Assembly: GCF_013002705.1 (NCBI RefSeq)
Contig: NZ_JABEND010000002.1
Span: forward strand, 558,001-622,000
Length of the DNA stretch: 64,000 bases
Direction of reading: 5' to 3'
Origin: Nakamurella aerolata
GTDB lineage: Bacteria; Actinomycetota; Actinomycetes; Mycobacteriales; Nakamurellaceae
Numbering within the stretch: the first letter of the stretch is position 1; the number at the start of each line of letters is the position of its first letter. Below are positions 50,719 through 59,813 of this stretch, piece by piece. Below the pieces are notes generated by a model. The model saw only the letters and a list, made by a program, of their open reading frames with translations, was not told the DNA's origin and searched no databases. The position numbers were made by a program, and so were the translations under genes.

Positions 50719-51930
50719 ATGGCGCCCGTCAGTGTTGAGGCAATCGAACAAACCAGACAGCTGCTGGAGCCGGTGATCCGGCTGACTCCGATGGAGTCGT
50801 CGCGGCCGCTGTCCGAACGGGTCGGCGGCCCGGTCTACCTCAAGTGCGAGAACCTGCAGCGCACCGGCTCCTTCAAGATCCGCGGCGCCTACACCAGGCT
50901 GTCCCGGCTCAGCGCCGACGAGAAGGCGGCCGGTGTGGTGGCCGCCAGCGCCGGCAACCATGCCCAGGGGGTGGCGCTGGCGGCACAGCTTCTCGGTATC
51001 GAGGCCACCGTCTTCATGCCGGTCGGGGCGTCGATCGCCAAGCTGCAGGCCACCCGCGCGTACGGGGCGACGGTGCACCTGGTCGGCAACACGCTTGACG
51101 AGGCGATCGACCACGCCAAGGAATACATCGCCGAGCACGGCGGCGTCATGGTGCACCCGTTCGACCACGAGGACATTCTCGGCGGCCAGGGCACCGTCGG
51201 ACTGGAGATCCTCGAGCAGGTGCCGGACGTGCGCACCGTTGTGGTGGCGCTCGGCGGCGGCGGCCTGATCTCCGGCATCGCCGCCGCGATCAAACCGCAG
51301 CGTCCCGACGTCACCATCGTCGGTGTGCAGGCGGCGCAGGCCGCGGCCTGGCCAGGGTCACTGGAGGCCGGCAAGCCGGTGCGGCTCACCCAGATGTCGA
51401 CGCTGGCCGACGGTATCGCCGTCGGCGAGCCGTCGGCGCTGACCTACGCGCACGTCTCCGACCTGGTCGACGAGGTGATCACGGTCGACGAGGACGAGCT
51501 GGCCAGGGCGATGGTGCTGCTGCTGGAACGGGCCAAGCTGGTGGTGGAGCCGGCCGGCGTCGCCGGTGTCGCCTCGGTGCTGGCCAACCCCGAACACTTC
51601 GAACCGCCCGTGGTGGTGGTGTTGTCCGGCGGCAACATCGACCCGTTGCTGATGGTGCACGTCGCCGAGCACGGCCTGGTGTCGGCCGGGCGGTTCCTGT
51701 CGCTGCGGCTGGAAATATCCGACCGGCCGGGGTCGCTGGCCAGGCTGCTGGCGCTGATCGGTGGCCTCGGCGCCAGCGTCGTCGACCTTGAGCAGTCCCG
51801 GCTCGGCAGCGGGCTGCCGTTGGGCGACGTCGAGGTGGCGCTGCGGCTGGAATGCCGCGGCCGGGAGCACCGCGACGAGGTGGTCAGGTCGCTGGCCGAC
51901 GCCGGCTACCGAGTGCTGTCCGCCGGCTGA
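50719..51930 (+). CDS. ilvA: Threonine ammonia-lyase with C-terminal ACT domain
   Basis: 403 aa. PLP lysine in LKCENLQRTGSFKIRGAY (Lys53); the substrate loop is ASAGNHAQGVALAA and the phosphate loop ALGGGGLISGIAAAI. One C-terminal ACT domain (LRLEISDRPGSLARLLALI) indicates amino-acid control, as in the short catabolic-type enzymes. It deaminates threonine to 2-oxobutanoate, feeding isoleucine synthesis and consistent with the nearby trans-sulfuration genes. It ends at a repeat and a strong terminator. Confidence 0.95.
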   Translation: MAPVSVEAIEQTRQLLEPVIRLTPMESSRPLSERVGGPVYLKCENLQRTGSFKIRGAYTRLSRLSADEKAAGVVAASAGNHAQGVALAAQLLGIEATVFMPVGASIAKLQATRAYGATVHLVGNTLDEAIDHAKEYIAEHGGVMVHPFDHEDILGGQGTVGLEILEQVPDVRTVVVALGGGGLISGIAAAIKPQRPDVTIVGVQAAQAAAWPGSLEAGKPVRLTQMSTLADGIAVGEPSALTYAHVSDLVDEVITVDEDELARAMVLLLERAKLVVEPAGVAGVASVLANPEHFEPPVVVVLSGGNIDPLLMVHVAEHGLVSAGRFLSLRLEISDRPGSLARLLALIGGLGASVVDLEQSRLGSGLPLGDVEVALRLECRGREHRDEVVRSLADAGYRVLSAG

Positions 51931-51932
51931 CA

Positions 51933-51977
51933 GCCGACCGAAACAACGCCGACCGAAACAACGCCGACCGAAACGAC
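51933..51977. repeat. 15-bp x3 repeat directly after ilvA
   Basis: GCCGACCGAAACAAC at 51933 and 51948, with GCCGACCGAAACGAC at 51963. It starts 3 bp after the ilvA stop and runs into the terminator stem. Confidence 0.93.
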
Positions 51978-52015
51978 ACCGGGCCGCCCCGCGCTCGGCG
52001 GTGGCGGCCCGGTGT
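51976..52015. terminator. Bidirectional terminator between ilvA and greA
   Basis: A perfect 13-bp stem, ACACCGGGCCGCC (51976-51988) and GGCGGCCCGGTGT (52003-52015), with a 14-nt loop. It lies between convergent genes and can serve both. Confidence 0.8.
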
Positions 52016-52035
52016 TCGGGGTTCTGGTCAGACGC

Positions 52036-52530
52036 TCACGCGTCGAACGGCTCGCACTTGAGGATCGACACCTTCTGGGTGCTGCCGTTGGGCAACTCGT
52101 ACTCGCGGGACTCGCCGACGGTGGCGCCGAGAATGGCGGCGCCGAGCGGCGACTGCGGCGAGTACACCTGCAGCGAGCCGTGCGCGCCCTCCTCGCGGGA
52201 GCCGAGCAGGAAGGTCTCCTGGTCGTCCTCGTCACCGTCGTAGGCGACCGTCACCACGGTGCCGGGCTCAACGGTGCCGTCGGACTCCGGTCGGACGCCG
52301 ACCTGGGCCTCGTTCAGCAGCTCCTGGAGCTGCCGGATGCGGGCCTCCTGCTTGCCCTGCTCGTCGCGGGCCGCGTGATAGCCACCGTTCTCTTTCAGAT
52401 CGCCCTCCTCGCGGCGGGCGTTGATCTCGGCGGCGATCACCGGACGGTTGGCGATCAGATCGTCCAGCTCCGCCTTGAGCCGGTCGTAAGCCTCCTGGGT
52501 GAGCCAGGTGCTGGCGGCGGTCTCGCTCAT
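52036..52530 (-). CDS. greA: Transcription elongation factor GreA
   Basis: 164 aa. The N-terminal coiled coil carries the acidic tip [20 protein letters not shown], which reaches the RNA polymerase active site to stimulate transcript cleavage. The C-terminal FKBP-like domain ends [30 protein letters not shown] precedes the ATG at 52530. The frame is open upstream to 52752 but those residues are not GreA-like. Confidence 0.97.
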   Translation of the reverse strand: MSETAASTWLTQEAYDRLKAELDDLIANRPVIAAEINARREEGDLKENGGYHAARDEQGKQEARIRQLQELLNEAQVGVRPESDGTVEPGTVVTVAYDGDEDDQETFLLGSREEGAHGSLQVYSPQSPLGAAILGATVGESREYELPNGSTQKVSILKCEPFDA

Positions 52531-53117
52531 GGCGTCTCCTACATGCTCGGGAAGATCAGTCCGATCTTCGGCGAACGGCCCGACAACGCATCGGACCGGT
52601 GAGTCCGAACGCGCAGTGGCTGAATTGTCGTCGCCGCTACCGAGGTAGCGACCGGCCGCCGCGCATTCCGGGCTCAATAAACTGCTGGCGCACGCGATGG
52701 ATTGCACGTGCGCCGGTAAGCCCACTTGCCTGCAGCGAGCCCTCACAAACACGGATGCGGCCCGACGCTGAGCGATCTCTGCACCGTGGGCAGGGAAGTC
52801 AGCCGGGCCGCGTGTGTGGCATCAAGGCTAGCACGCTCGGGCACTCCGACCGGCTGATTTGGTCGATCGCGGCTGGCCGGCGGGTGCTCCCGACCAGGCA
52901 CCGGACCATCCGCCGATCACCCGTCGGGCAACGGCCGAGCAGCAGACCGACGGCGCCGCCGATACCCGGCGGCCACCCGCCGGGTGGGCAACATCGGCCG
53001 CGGACGACGGGGGACAATGGACAGGTCGGGGCTATCTGGCGCCCCGGTTCAACACGCTGCCCGACCGTGCCGGCGACACCGGGGCGAGCGGTGGCAGGAA
53101 GGCAAGACGTGACGTCG
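52531..53117. other. Divergent non-coding interval between greA and mca
   Basis: About 590 bp without a supported gene, although a plus-strand frame is open through it. A small hairpin CGCTAC-CGAG-GTAGCG lies at 52635-52650. Promoters of greA and mca should lie here but are not obvious. Confidence 0.5.
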
Positions 53118-54302
53118 ATGAGCAATGTGACCGGGTCCGCTGGCACCGAAACGGCCGGGACGGGGGTCGCCGGCACCGCGGGTGCTGCGCCCGGTGCTGC
53201 CGCGGCCGGTGCTGCCGGGTCGGGCGAGATCGATCCGGCGGTCGGTGAGACCGGCGTCGAGGGTTCGCCGGCAGCTCCGGCACCGGCCGCCGCAGGAGCG
53301 TCCGCGTCGCGCACCGGCCCGAACTCGGCGCTCGACGCCGGCGCCAGGGACCAGCGCGCCGCCGCAGCACCGCTGCGCATGATGGCCGTGCACGCCCACC
53401 CGGACGACGAGTCCAGCAAGGGTGCAGCGACCCTGGCCAAGTACTCCGACGAGGGCATCGGCGTGATGGTGGTCTCCTGCACCGGCGGTGAGCGCGGTGA
53501 CGTCCTCAACCCGAAGTTCGCCGCTGCGGTGGAATCGGGCGCGGTGGACATGCCGGCGCTGCGGCAGCGCGAAATGGCCGACGCCGCAAGCATTCTGGGG
53601 ATCTCACACGTGTGGCTCGGATTTCACGACTCCGGCTATCACGAGGGTGAGCCGGACACCTGGCAGCTGCCGCCGGACAGCTTCGGTGCGCTCGACCCCG
53701 ACGTCGAGATCGAGGCGCTGGTCCGGGTGGTGCGGCGGTTCCGCCCGCAGGTGATGACCACCTACGACGAGAACGGCGGCTACCCGCACCCCGACCACAT
53801 CCGCTGCCACGTCATCTCGATGGCGGCCTTCGACGCCGCCGCCGATCCGGCCCGGTACCCGGATGCGGGTGAGCCGTGGCAGGTCAGCAAGATCTACTAC
53901 AACGGCGGCTTCTCCCGGACCCGGCTGACCGCGATCAACGAGGCGGTGAAGTCGGCCACCGGCACCGGCCCGTTCGACGAATGGATCGCCAGGATCGAAG
54001 AGAGCGGCCGCCCGGACCGCAGCGACCGGATCACCACAAGAGTGCCGGTGGGCGAGTACCTCGAGCGGCGGGACGCCGCACTGCGGGCGCACGCCACCCA
54101 GATCGATCCGGACGCGCACTGGTTCGCCGTGCCGCGGGAGATCGAGGCAAAGGTCTGGGGCACAGACGACTACGAGCTCGCCGAGAGCCGCATTCCGGTT
54201 CAGCTGCCCGAGGACGACCTGTTCGCCGGGCTGCGCCCCTCGGCCTCGGTCGGTGCCGGATCGGCTGACGCCGGTTCTCGATCCGAGCGGGAGTCGGCAT
54301 GA
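53118..54302 (+). CDS. mca: Mycothiol S-conjugate amidase
   Basis: 394 aa; the usual length is about 290-300. The zinc site AHPDDE (residues 93-98, in VHAHPDDESSKGAATLAKYS) and YPHPDHIRCHVISMAAFDA are intact. Mca cleaves mycothiol-toxin adducts to release mercapturates. The first 85 residues are Ala/Gly/Thr-rich low complexity and absent from typical Mca. ATG 53118 was chosen; a GTG at 53109 is also in frame, and a start near the conserved LRMMAVHAHP would give normal length. The stop overlaps the next ATG (ATGA). Confidence 0.93.
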   Translation: MSNVTGSAGTETAGTGVAGTAGAAPGAAAAGAAGSGEIDPAVGETGVEGSPAAPAPAAAGASASRTGPNSALDAGARDQRAAAAPLRMMAVHAHPDDESSKGAATLAKYSDEGIGVMVVSCTGGERGDVLNPKFAAAVESGAVDMPALRQREMADAASILGISHVWLGFHDSGYHEGEPDTWQLPPDSFGALDPDVEIEALVRVVRRFRPQVMTTYDENGGYPHPDHIRCHVISMAAFDAAADPARYPDAGEPWQVSKIYYNGGFSRTRLTAINEAVKSATGTGPFDEWIARIEESGRPDRSDRITTRVPVGEYLERRDAALRAHATQIDPDAHWFAVPREIEAKVWGTDDYELAESRIPVQLPEDDLFAGLRPSASVGAGSADAGSRSERESA

Positions 54303-54799
54303 ACGTCGCGGCTGCGGTCGTGATGCTGGCGGCGCCGCCGCAGCCGCCGGCCGGCGCCGGCCCGGAGTGGGGCAAGGCCGCGCCGATCGGCCTGTTGATC
54401 ATCCTGTTGATGGCGGCGGCGTTCTTCTTCCTGATGCGCAACATGAGCCGCAAGGTCAAGCGGGTCAAGCTGGCCGCGGCGCAGCAGGAAGCAGCGCATC
54501 AGGCACGCGTTGCGCATGAAGAAGGACGCGTTGCCGATGAAGAGGAAGAAGCGGAGCCCGCCGCGGCGGGCGAGCACCGGGCCGCTGCCGGCGACGATGC
54601 TGGGGACCTCGACCCGGCGCCCGTCACCGTCGACCCGGCGCCCGTCACCGGCGATCCTACGCCCGTCACCGACGACCAGGCGCGCGTCGGCGAAGACCAG
54701 AACTCGGGCCCGGCATCGGCGCGCACGTCCAGCAGCCCGCGCCCGGCAGCGGGGAAGTCAGCTGAACAGCAGCAGCCAGATGGCCACGCAGTGACATAG
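54299..54799 (+). CDS. Single-pass membrane protein with acidic repeat tail
   Basis: 166 aa. One membrane helix (IGLLIILLMAAAFFFLM) is followed by a basic stretch (RKVKRVK) and an acidic, low-complexity cytoplasmic tail. The tail contains three 21-bp repeats (54611, 54632, 54653) encoding DPAPVTV-like units. Short single-helix proteins right after mca are common in actinomycetes. Its last 42 bp overlap the convergent TrhA gene. Function unknown. Confidence 0.75.
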   Translation: MNVAAAVVMLAAPPQPPAGAGPEWGKAAPIGLLIILLMAAAFFFLMRNMSRKVKRVKLAAAQQEAAHQARVAHEEGRVADEEEEAEPAAAGEHRAAAGDDAGDLDPAPVTVDPAPVTGDPTPVTDDQARVGEDQNSGPASARTSSSPRPAAGKSAEQQQPDGHAVT

Positions 54800-55438
54800 C
54801 GCCGCCAGCGAAACGCAGGCGTGGAAGAACTCGTGGTAGCCGAAGGTGGCCGGCCACGGGTTCGGCCGGCGGGTGGCGTAGAACACCGCGCCGACGGTGT
54901 AGAGCAGGCCGCCGACCATGATGAGCACGGTGGCAGAAACGCTGGCGTGCAACAGGTCAGGCAGCACGAACACCGCCACCCAGCCCAGCGCGATGTAGAT
55001 CGGCACCCCCAGCCAGCGCGGCGCCGCCGGCCACAGCATCTTGAGCGCCACCCCGCCGAACGCGCCGATCCAGATCACCGTCAACACAACGGTGCTGGTC
55101 GGCGGGTGCAGCGCCAGCGCCGCCACCGGCGTGTAGGTACCCGCGATGAACAGGAAGATCATCGAGTGGTCGGCGCGCTTCATCCAGGTGCGGCTGCGCA
55201 ACGACCGCCAGGTGTGCAGATGGTAGGTGGCGCTGATAGAGAACAGCCCGATCACCGTCAGCCCGTAGATCGAGGTGGCCACCGCCGCGCCCGGTCCGAC
55301 GGTCGCCGCTGCGATCACCACCAGCACGATCGCGGTGACGGCCGCCACCGTCGCCGAGTACAGGTGGATCCAGCCGCGGGCCCGCGGACGCGTCACCGCC
55401 GGGGCGGTCGGGTTGGCGCTTGGCGCGGCGAGGCTCAT
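54758..55438 (-). CDS. trhA: Hemolysin III family/TrhA membrane protein
   Basis: 226 aa with seven helices. PAQR-family residues: SATYHLHTWRSL, RADHSMIFLFIAGTYTPVAA and the final GYHEFFHACVSLAALCHCVA, giving the conserved His/Asp zinc site. TrhA-type proteins influence membrane energetics. The ATG at 55438 has GATAGT 7 nt upstream and no Shine-Dalgarno; the long open frame to 56500 overlaps uppS and is a shadow. Confidence 0.92.
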   Translation of the reverse strand: MSLAAPSANPTAPAVTRPRARGWIHLYSATVAAVTAIVLVVIAAATVGPGAAVATSIYGLTVIGLFSISATYHLHTWRSLRSRTWMKRADHSMIFLFIAGTYTPVAALALHPPTSTVVLTVIWIGAFGGVALKMLWPAAPRWLGVPIYIALGWVAVFVLPDLLHASVSATVLIMVGGLLYTVGAVFYATRRPNPWPATFGYHEFFHACVSLAALCHCVAIWLLLFS

Positions 55439-55585
55439 GACGTCAACTATCCCGGTCCGGTCGGCTGCGGGCCAGCGGCAGCGGCAAGCTGCGCGCGGAT
55501 TCACAGCCCACCGGGCGACGTCGCCGGCGTTTTCGGCATCGCGGCCGGGCGCCGGATCGATGGCCCTGACGGGTCGGCTGGTGGG

Positions 55586-55591
55586 TAGGGT
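55586..55591 (+). promoter_or_regulatory. Candidate -10 (TAGGGT), leaderless start of the prenyl transferase
   Basis: TAGGGT followed by GGGCGC and the GTG at 55598, with no Shine-Dalgarno. It matches the TAnnnT rule at the recurring 6-nt spacing. Confidence 0.45.
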
Positions 55592-55597
55592 GGGCGC

Positions 55598-56404
55598 GTG
55601 AGGTTGCCGGGTGTCCTTTACCGCCTGTACGAGCGCAAGCTCACCAGAGAACTCGTCGGGGCGCAGATCCCGCACCACGTCGGACTGCTGATCGACGGCA
55701 ACCGGCGGTGGGCTCGCAAGGCCGGCTTCGAGAACGTCAGCGACGGCCACCGGGTCGGCGCCCAACACATCGCCGACCTGCTGCAGTGGTGTGCCCAGGC
55801 CGGCATCGGCACCGTCACGGTGTGGCTGCTGTCCACCGACAACCTGCGCCGCAGCGACGACGAGATCGCCGCGCTGCTGGCGATCATCCCGGACGTCGCC
55901 GACGAGATCGCCGCGGACGGGCAGCCGTTCCGGTTGCGGGTGGTGGGTGCGCTCGAGCTGCTGCCGAGCCAGGTGGCCACCCGGCTGCGCGAGGCCGAGG
56001 CGCGCACCGCCGACCGCACCGGGCTGGTGGTGAACCTGGCGGTGGGCTATGGCGGACGTCAGGAGATTGTCGACGCGGTGCGGTCGCTGCTGCGTGAGAC
56101 CGCGGACCGGGCCGCCACCGACGGGGCCGAGCTGGCCGGTGGCGCCGGCGGGATCGATACCCAGCAGCTGATCGATTCGGTCACCATCGACGCGGTGTCC
56201 GAGCACCTGTACACCTCGGGTCAGCCGGACCCCGATCTGGTGATCCGCACCTCGGGCGAGCAGCGGCTGTCGGGCTTTCTGCTGTGGCAGAGCGCGCATT
56301 CGGAGTTCTGGTTCTGCGAGGCTTACTGGCCCGACTTCCGCAGGGTCGACTTTCTCCGGGCGCTCCGGGATTTCGCGGCGCGGCATCGGCGCTTCGGCAC
56401 CTGA
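55598..56404 (+). CDS. Z-isoprenyl diphosphate synthase (UppS-like)
   Basis: 268 aa cis-prenyltransferase. HHVGLLIDGNRRWARKAGF holds the catalytic Asp and magnesium/diphosphate site, and LVIRTSGEQRLSGFLLWQSA plus EFWFCEAYWPDFRRVDFLRA are the closing motifs. Actinomycetes often have two such enzymes, one making a short Z,E-farnesyl product and one the long chain; sequence alone does not decide. It opens a same-strand run with a flippase-like protein and a glycosyltransferase. Confidence 0.94.
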   Translation: MRLPGVLYRLYERKLTRELVGAQIPHHVGLLIDGNRRWARKAGFENVSDGHRVGAQHIADLLQWCAQAGIGTVTVWLLSTDNLRRSDDEIAALLAIIPDVADEIAADGQPFRLRVVGALELLPSQVATRLREAEARTADRTGLVVNLAVGYGGRQEIVDAVRSLLRETADRAATDGAELAGGAGGIDTQQLIDSVTIDAVSEHLYTSGQPDPDLVIRTSGEQRLSGFLLWQSAHSEFWFCEAYWPDFRRVDFLRALRDFAARHRRFGT

Positions 56405-56502
56405 CACGCGGCCTAGACTTGCTCGACCGTCTGCGACGGCCGTGGCAACGCATTCAGCGGGTGGACGCACCCAGCCGTGGGGAGAGGAGACGACGAACAC
56501 CC

Positions 56503-57756
56503 ATGACGGATCCGGTGTCGCCGACCGACGGCGGGCAGCAGCATCCCGCGGCCGACCCGGCCGACCCGGCCGTCCCGCAGCGGCGCCGATCGATGCGCAG
56601 CACCCTGATGGGCGCGTTGCGCTGGGTGTTCATTCTCGTCGTCGTCGCGGTGCTGGTGTGGACCGTCGCCAAGAACTGGGACGGGCTGGTTGCGGCGCTG
56701 CACAAACTCAACCCCGGCCTCGTCGTCGTTGCGCTGGTGCTCTTCATGGGATCGGCGGTGAGCGGGTTCTTCGCCTGGCGAGAGTTGTTGGCAGCGCAGG
56801 GGTCTCGGCTGCCGATGCGCCCCGCCGCCGGGGTCTTCTTCATCGGGCAGCTGGCCAAATACGTGCCGGGCGGGGTCTGGAACATCGTCGCGCAGGCCAG
56901 CCTGGCCCGGCGGTTCCGGGTACCCCGCGGGCACAGTGCCACCGCCGGGGCGATGGCGATGCTGATCGCCCTGCCGGTCTCCGCCGCGGTGGCCGGGATC
57001 AGCCTGGCGTTCTCCGGTCACGAGGTTCTCGGGCGGTACTGGTGGGCGCTGCTGCTGGTGGTGCCCGTGCCGTTGATCGTGCACCCGCGGGTGCTCGGCA
57101 AGCTCTTCGCGCTGGTCGAGCGGGTCACCGGGCGCACCCTGCCGTCGCCGGCACTCAGCGGCACCGCGGTCGCCGTTGTGGTGCTGTGCACGGTGATCAA
57201 CATGGTGCTGTGCGGCGTGCACCTGTGGGTGCTGGCCTCAGCAGTCGCCGATCGGCAGCCGTCCATCCTGCTGTGCATCGGGATCTTCTCGCTGGCCTGG
57301 GTGGCCGGCCCGCTGCTGGTGATCGCGCCGGCCGGAGCCGGCGTCAGGGAAGCGATCATCGTGCTCGGCTTCTCCGGCTACATGAACACCGGCAGCGCGC
57401 TGATGGTGGCGTTGGTGTCGCGCATGCTCAGCATCCTGGCCGACGTCCTGCTGGCCGGGTTCGCGGCGCTCATCGCCAGGGGCAGCGTCCGGCGAGCCGG
57501 TGCGGCGACCGCTGCGGGCACGGCGAGCGCCGGGTCTCGTCCGGTCGTGGCCGCCGGTGACCACACCGCCGTTGGCGACACCGCTGTTGGCGACACCGCT
57601 GTTGGCGACACCGCTGTTGGCGACACCGCCGTCGGCGGCGACGTCCCAGGGGGCGACACCTCAGTGCCCCCAGCGGGTCCGCCCGGTGCCGCCAGCGCCG
57701 CCGGCCGCCGCAGCAACTCCGACCACGGACCCACGCAAGGAGTGGAACCCGCGTGA
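56503..57756 (+). CDS. UPF0104/LPG-flippase-like membrane protein
   Basis: 417 aa, eight or more membrane helices. Motifs typical of the lysylphosphatidylglycerol synthase TM (UPF0104) family are FFIGQLAKYVPGGVWNIVAQ and IAPAGAGVREAIIVLGFSGY. The C-terminal about 100 residues are low-complexity and include TAVGD repeats. GGAGAGGAGA precedes the ATG at 56503. Together with the neighbouring prenyl transferase and glycosyltransferase it suggests lipid-linked glycan or glycolipid export. Confidence 0.9.
   Translation: MTDPVSPTDGGQQHPAADPADPAVPQRRRSMRSTLMGALRWVFILVVVAVLVWTVAKNWDGLVAALHKLNPGLVVVALVLFMGSAVSGFFAWRELLAAQGSRLPMRPAAGVFFIGQLAKYVPGGVWNIVAQASLARRFRVPRGHSATAGAMAMLIALPVSAAVAGISLAFSGHEVLGRYWWALLLVVPVPLIVHPRVLGKLFALVERVTGRTLPSPALSGTAVAVVVLCTVINMVLCGVHLWVLASAVADRQPSILLCIGIFSLAWVAGPLLVIAPAGAGVREAIIVLGFSGYMNTGSALMVALVSRMLSILADVLLAGFAALIARGSVRRAGAATAAGTASAGSRPVVAAGDHTAVGDTAVGDTAVGDTAVGDTAVGGDVPGGDTSVPPAGPPGAASAAGRRSNSDHGPTQGVEPA
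57571..57630 (+). repeat. 15-bp x4 in-frame repeat (AVGDT) in the flippase-like gene tail
   Basis: GTTGGCGACACCGCT at 57571, 57586 and 57601, with GTTGGCGACACCGCC at 57616; a diverged unit follows. Confidence 0.95.
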
Positions 57757-59813
57757 GCGCACCGAACCCAGCAGCGCCGACACCCGCCTCGGCGCAGCCG
57801 CAACATGCACAGCCGCAACATGCACAGCCGCAACGTGCACAGCCGCACAATGCCGAGTCGCGGCCGCACGGAGCACACAGCGCCGAGGCGCACCCGCACA
57901 GCGCCGAGGCGCTGGGCCGGACGCTCACCTTCGTGGCCTTCGGCACCTACCAGGCCGACTCCCACCCCAGGGTCAGGGTGCTCATCGAAGGCCTGCGGGA
58001 ACTGGGGCACCGGGTGGTCGAACTCAACGAACCGCTCGGGCTTTCGACCGCCGACCGGGTGTCCATGCTCAAGCAGCCATGGCGGGTACCGGCGCTCGGC
58101 GCCCGGCTGGTCAACCGCTGGTGGACGCTGGCCAGGCGCGGCCGGAAACTGCGCAAGCGGTTCGCCGCAGACGGGCAGCAGCCGGACGCGGTGTTGGTCG
58201 GCTACCTCGGTCACTTCGACGTGCACCTGGCCCGGCGGGTGTTCAAGGGCACCCCGATCGTGTTGGACCACTTGATCTTTGCCGCCGGAACCGCGAAGGA
58301 CCGCGGGCAGAAGTCGCAGCTCATCGGGCGGGCTCTCGGCGCTATCGACCAGCGCGCGTTGGCCGCCGCCGACGTCATCGTGGTGGACACCGCTGAGCAC
58401 CAGCAGCGAGTTCCGGATGAGCTTCGCGACCGTTCGGTGGTGTGCCCGGTGGGGGCCGACGAGTCTTGGTTCAGGGCCGGGACCGAATCCGCCGCCGACG
58501 GCACGAGCGGCGACGGCCCGCTGTCCGTCGTCTTCTACGGGCTGTACACCCCGCTGCAGGGCGCAACGGTGATCGGCGCGGCCGCCGCCCAACTGGCCGG
58601 TGCCCCGGTTCGGATCACCATGATCGGCAAGGGCCAGGAGCGTGCGGCCGCCGAGCAGGCGGCCGGCGCCGCCGCGCAGGTTGATTGGGTGGATTGGGTA
58701 CCGGCGGCCGAACTCCCCGCCATCGTCGCGGCCCACGACGTTGCCCTCGGCATCTTCGGTGGCACGGTCAAGGCCCGTGAGGTGGTACCGAACAAGGTGT
58801 ATCAGGCCGCAGCGGCGGGCTGCGCCATCGTCACCGCGGACACGCCTCCGCAGCGCCGGGTGCTGGGCGAGGCAGCCGAACTCGTTGCGCCGCAAGCAGA
58901 CCGACTGGCGGCCGACCTGCGGCGGCTGGCCGGCGACCGCGAGTTGCTGGCCGAGCGACGCCGGCAGGCCGGCGCACTGGCCGCGGCCGAGTTCACTCCT
59001 TGGGCGGTGGCGGCCCCGTTGGTGGCTAAGGTATGCCCCGTGACTAACACGTCCGGAAGTGCTCCTGCCCCCTCGACCAAGGCGCCGGCGGCGCCGCTGT
59101 CGCCCAGAGCGGCGCTGCGCTGGCCGCTGATCAAGCGCGGCACCCGACGGGTCGCGCCGCGCCGGCTGCTCGAGATCGGCGCTGGTCAAGGCGCTATGGG
59201 TGCCAGGTTGGTCGGCCTGACGGACTACTACCTCGCCGTTGAACCGGACGAGACGTCGTACCAGGCGGCCAAGTCGCGGATCGAGCCGCGCGGCGGCACC
59301 GTGGTCAACGGCACCAGCGACGATCTCACCGATCCGGAACCGTTCGACCTGGTGTGCGCCTTCGAGGTGCTCGAGCACCTGGAGGACGACGCCGGTGCCC
59401 TGCGCAGCTGGGCGCCGCTGGTGGCGCCCGGCGGGTACGTCCTGGTGTCGGTGCCGGCCTGGCAGCACATGTTCGGGCCGTGGGACAAGGCCGTCGGACA
59501 CTACCGCAGGTATTCGCCGGACGAGCTCTCACAGTTGTTCTCCGACAACGGATTCGAGCCGGTCGACGTCAGCCTGTACGGCTGGCCGCTGGCCTTCGCG
59601 CTCGAGGCGATCCGCAACCGGGTGGCCACCGGCGAGCCGAAGTCGGAGGAGTCGGCCTCGCAGCAGACCGCCGAGTCCGGTCGCTGGCTGCAGCCGTCGA
59701 GGAAGATCAGCGAGCTGGCCGTCGATATCGGCATCCTGCCGTTCCAGGGGCTGCAGCGACTGGTGCCCAGCAAGGGCAACGGCATCGTGGCGCTGGCCCG
59801 CAAGCGTTCCTGA
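57753..59813 (+). CDS. In-frame fusion: glycosyltransferase + SAM-dependent methyltransferase
   Basis: 686 codons. Residues 1-53 are AQPQH-type repeats; about 55-425 form a GT-B glycosyltransferase (FVAFGTYQADSHPRVRVLIE and the sugar-nucleotide block VPNKVYQAAAAGCAIVTADT). From about 430 it is a class I methyltransferase (RLLEIGAGQGAMGARLVG, LVCAFEVLEHLEDDAGALRS). At the junction a GTG at 59040 could start a separate methyltransferase, with TAAGGT 7 nt before it. No stop separates them. The start overlaps the flippase stop. A role in modifying a glycolipid or cell-wall glycan is inferred from neighbours. Confidence 0.85.
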   Translation: MSAPNPAAPTPASAQPQHAQPQHAQPQRAQPHNAESRPHGAHSAEAHPHSAEALGRTLTFVAFGTYQADSHPRVRVLIEGLRELGHRVVELNEPLGLSTADRVSMLKQPWRVPALGARLVNRWWTLARRGRKLRKRFAADGQQPDAVLVGYLGHFDVHLARRVFKGTPIVLDHLIFAAGTAKDRGQKSQLIGRALGAIDQRALAAADVIVVDTAEHQQRVPDELRDRSVVCPVGADESWFRAGTESAADGTSGDGPLSVVFYGLYTPLQGATVIGAAAAQLAGAPVRITMIGKGQERAAAEQAAGAAAQVDWVDWVPAAELPAIVAAHDVALGIFGGTVKAREVVPNKVYQAAAAGCAIVTADTPPQRRVLGEAAELVAPQADRLAADLRRLAGDRELLAERRRQAGALAAAEFTPWAVAAPLVAKVCPVTNTSGSAPAPSTKAPAAPLSPRAALRWPLIKRGTRRVAPRRLLEIGAGQGAMGARLVGLTDYYLAVEPDETSYQAAKSRIEPRGGTVVNGTSDDLTDPEPFDLVCAFEVLEHLEDDAGALRSWAPLVAPGGYVLVSVPAWQHMFGPWDKAVGHYRRYSPDELSQLFSDNGFEPVDVSLYGWPLAFALEAIRNRVATGEPKSEESASQQTAESGRWLQPSRKISELAVDIGILPFQGLQRLVPSKGNGIVALARKRS
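57795..57854 (+). repeat. 15-bp x4 in-frame repeat (QPQHA) at the glycosyltransferase N-terminus
   Basis: CAGCCGCAACATGCA at 57795 and 57810, with near copies at 57825 and 57840. Confidence 0.95.
59027..59032 (+). promoter_or_regulatory. Candidate internal -10 (TAAGGT) for a leaderless methyltransferase transcript
   Basis: TAAGGT, then 7 nt, then the in-frame GTG at 59040 (MTNTSGS). Position and spacing match the other candidate leaderless starts. Confidence 0.4.

Noticed and set aside
54758-56500. 580-aa minus-strand frame from 56500
   Set aside because: Only the last 226 residues (TrhA) are real; the rest is antisense to the prenyl transferase gene.
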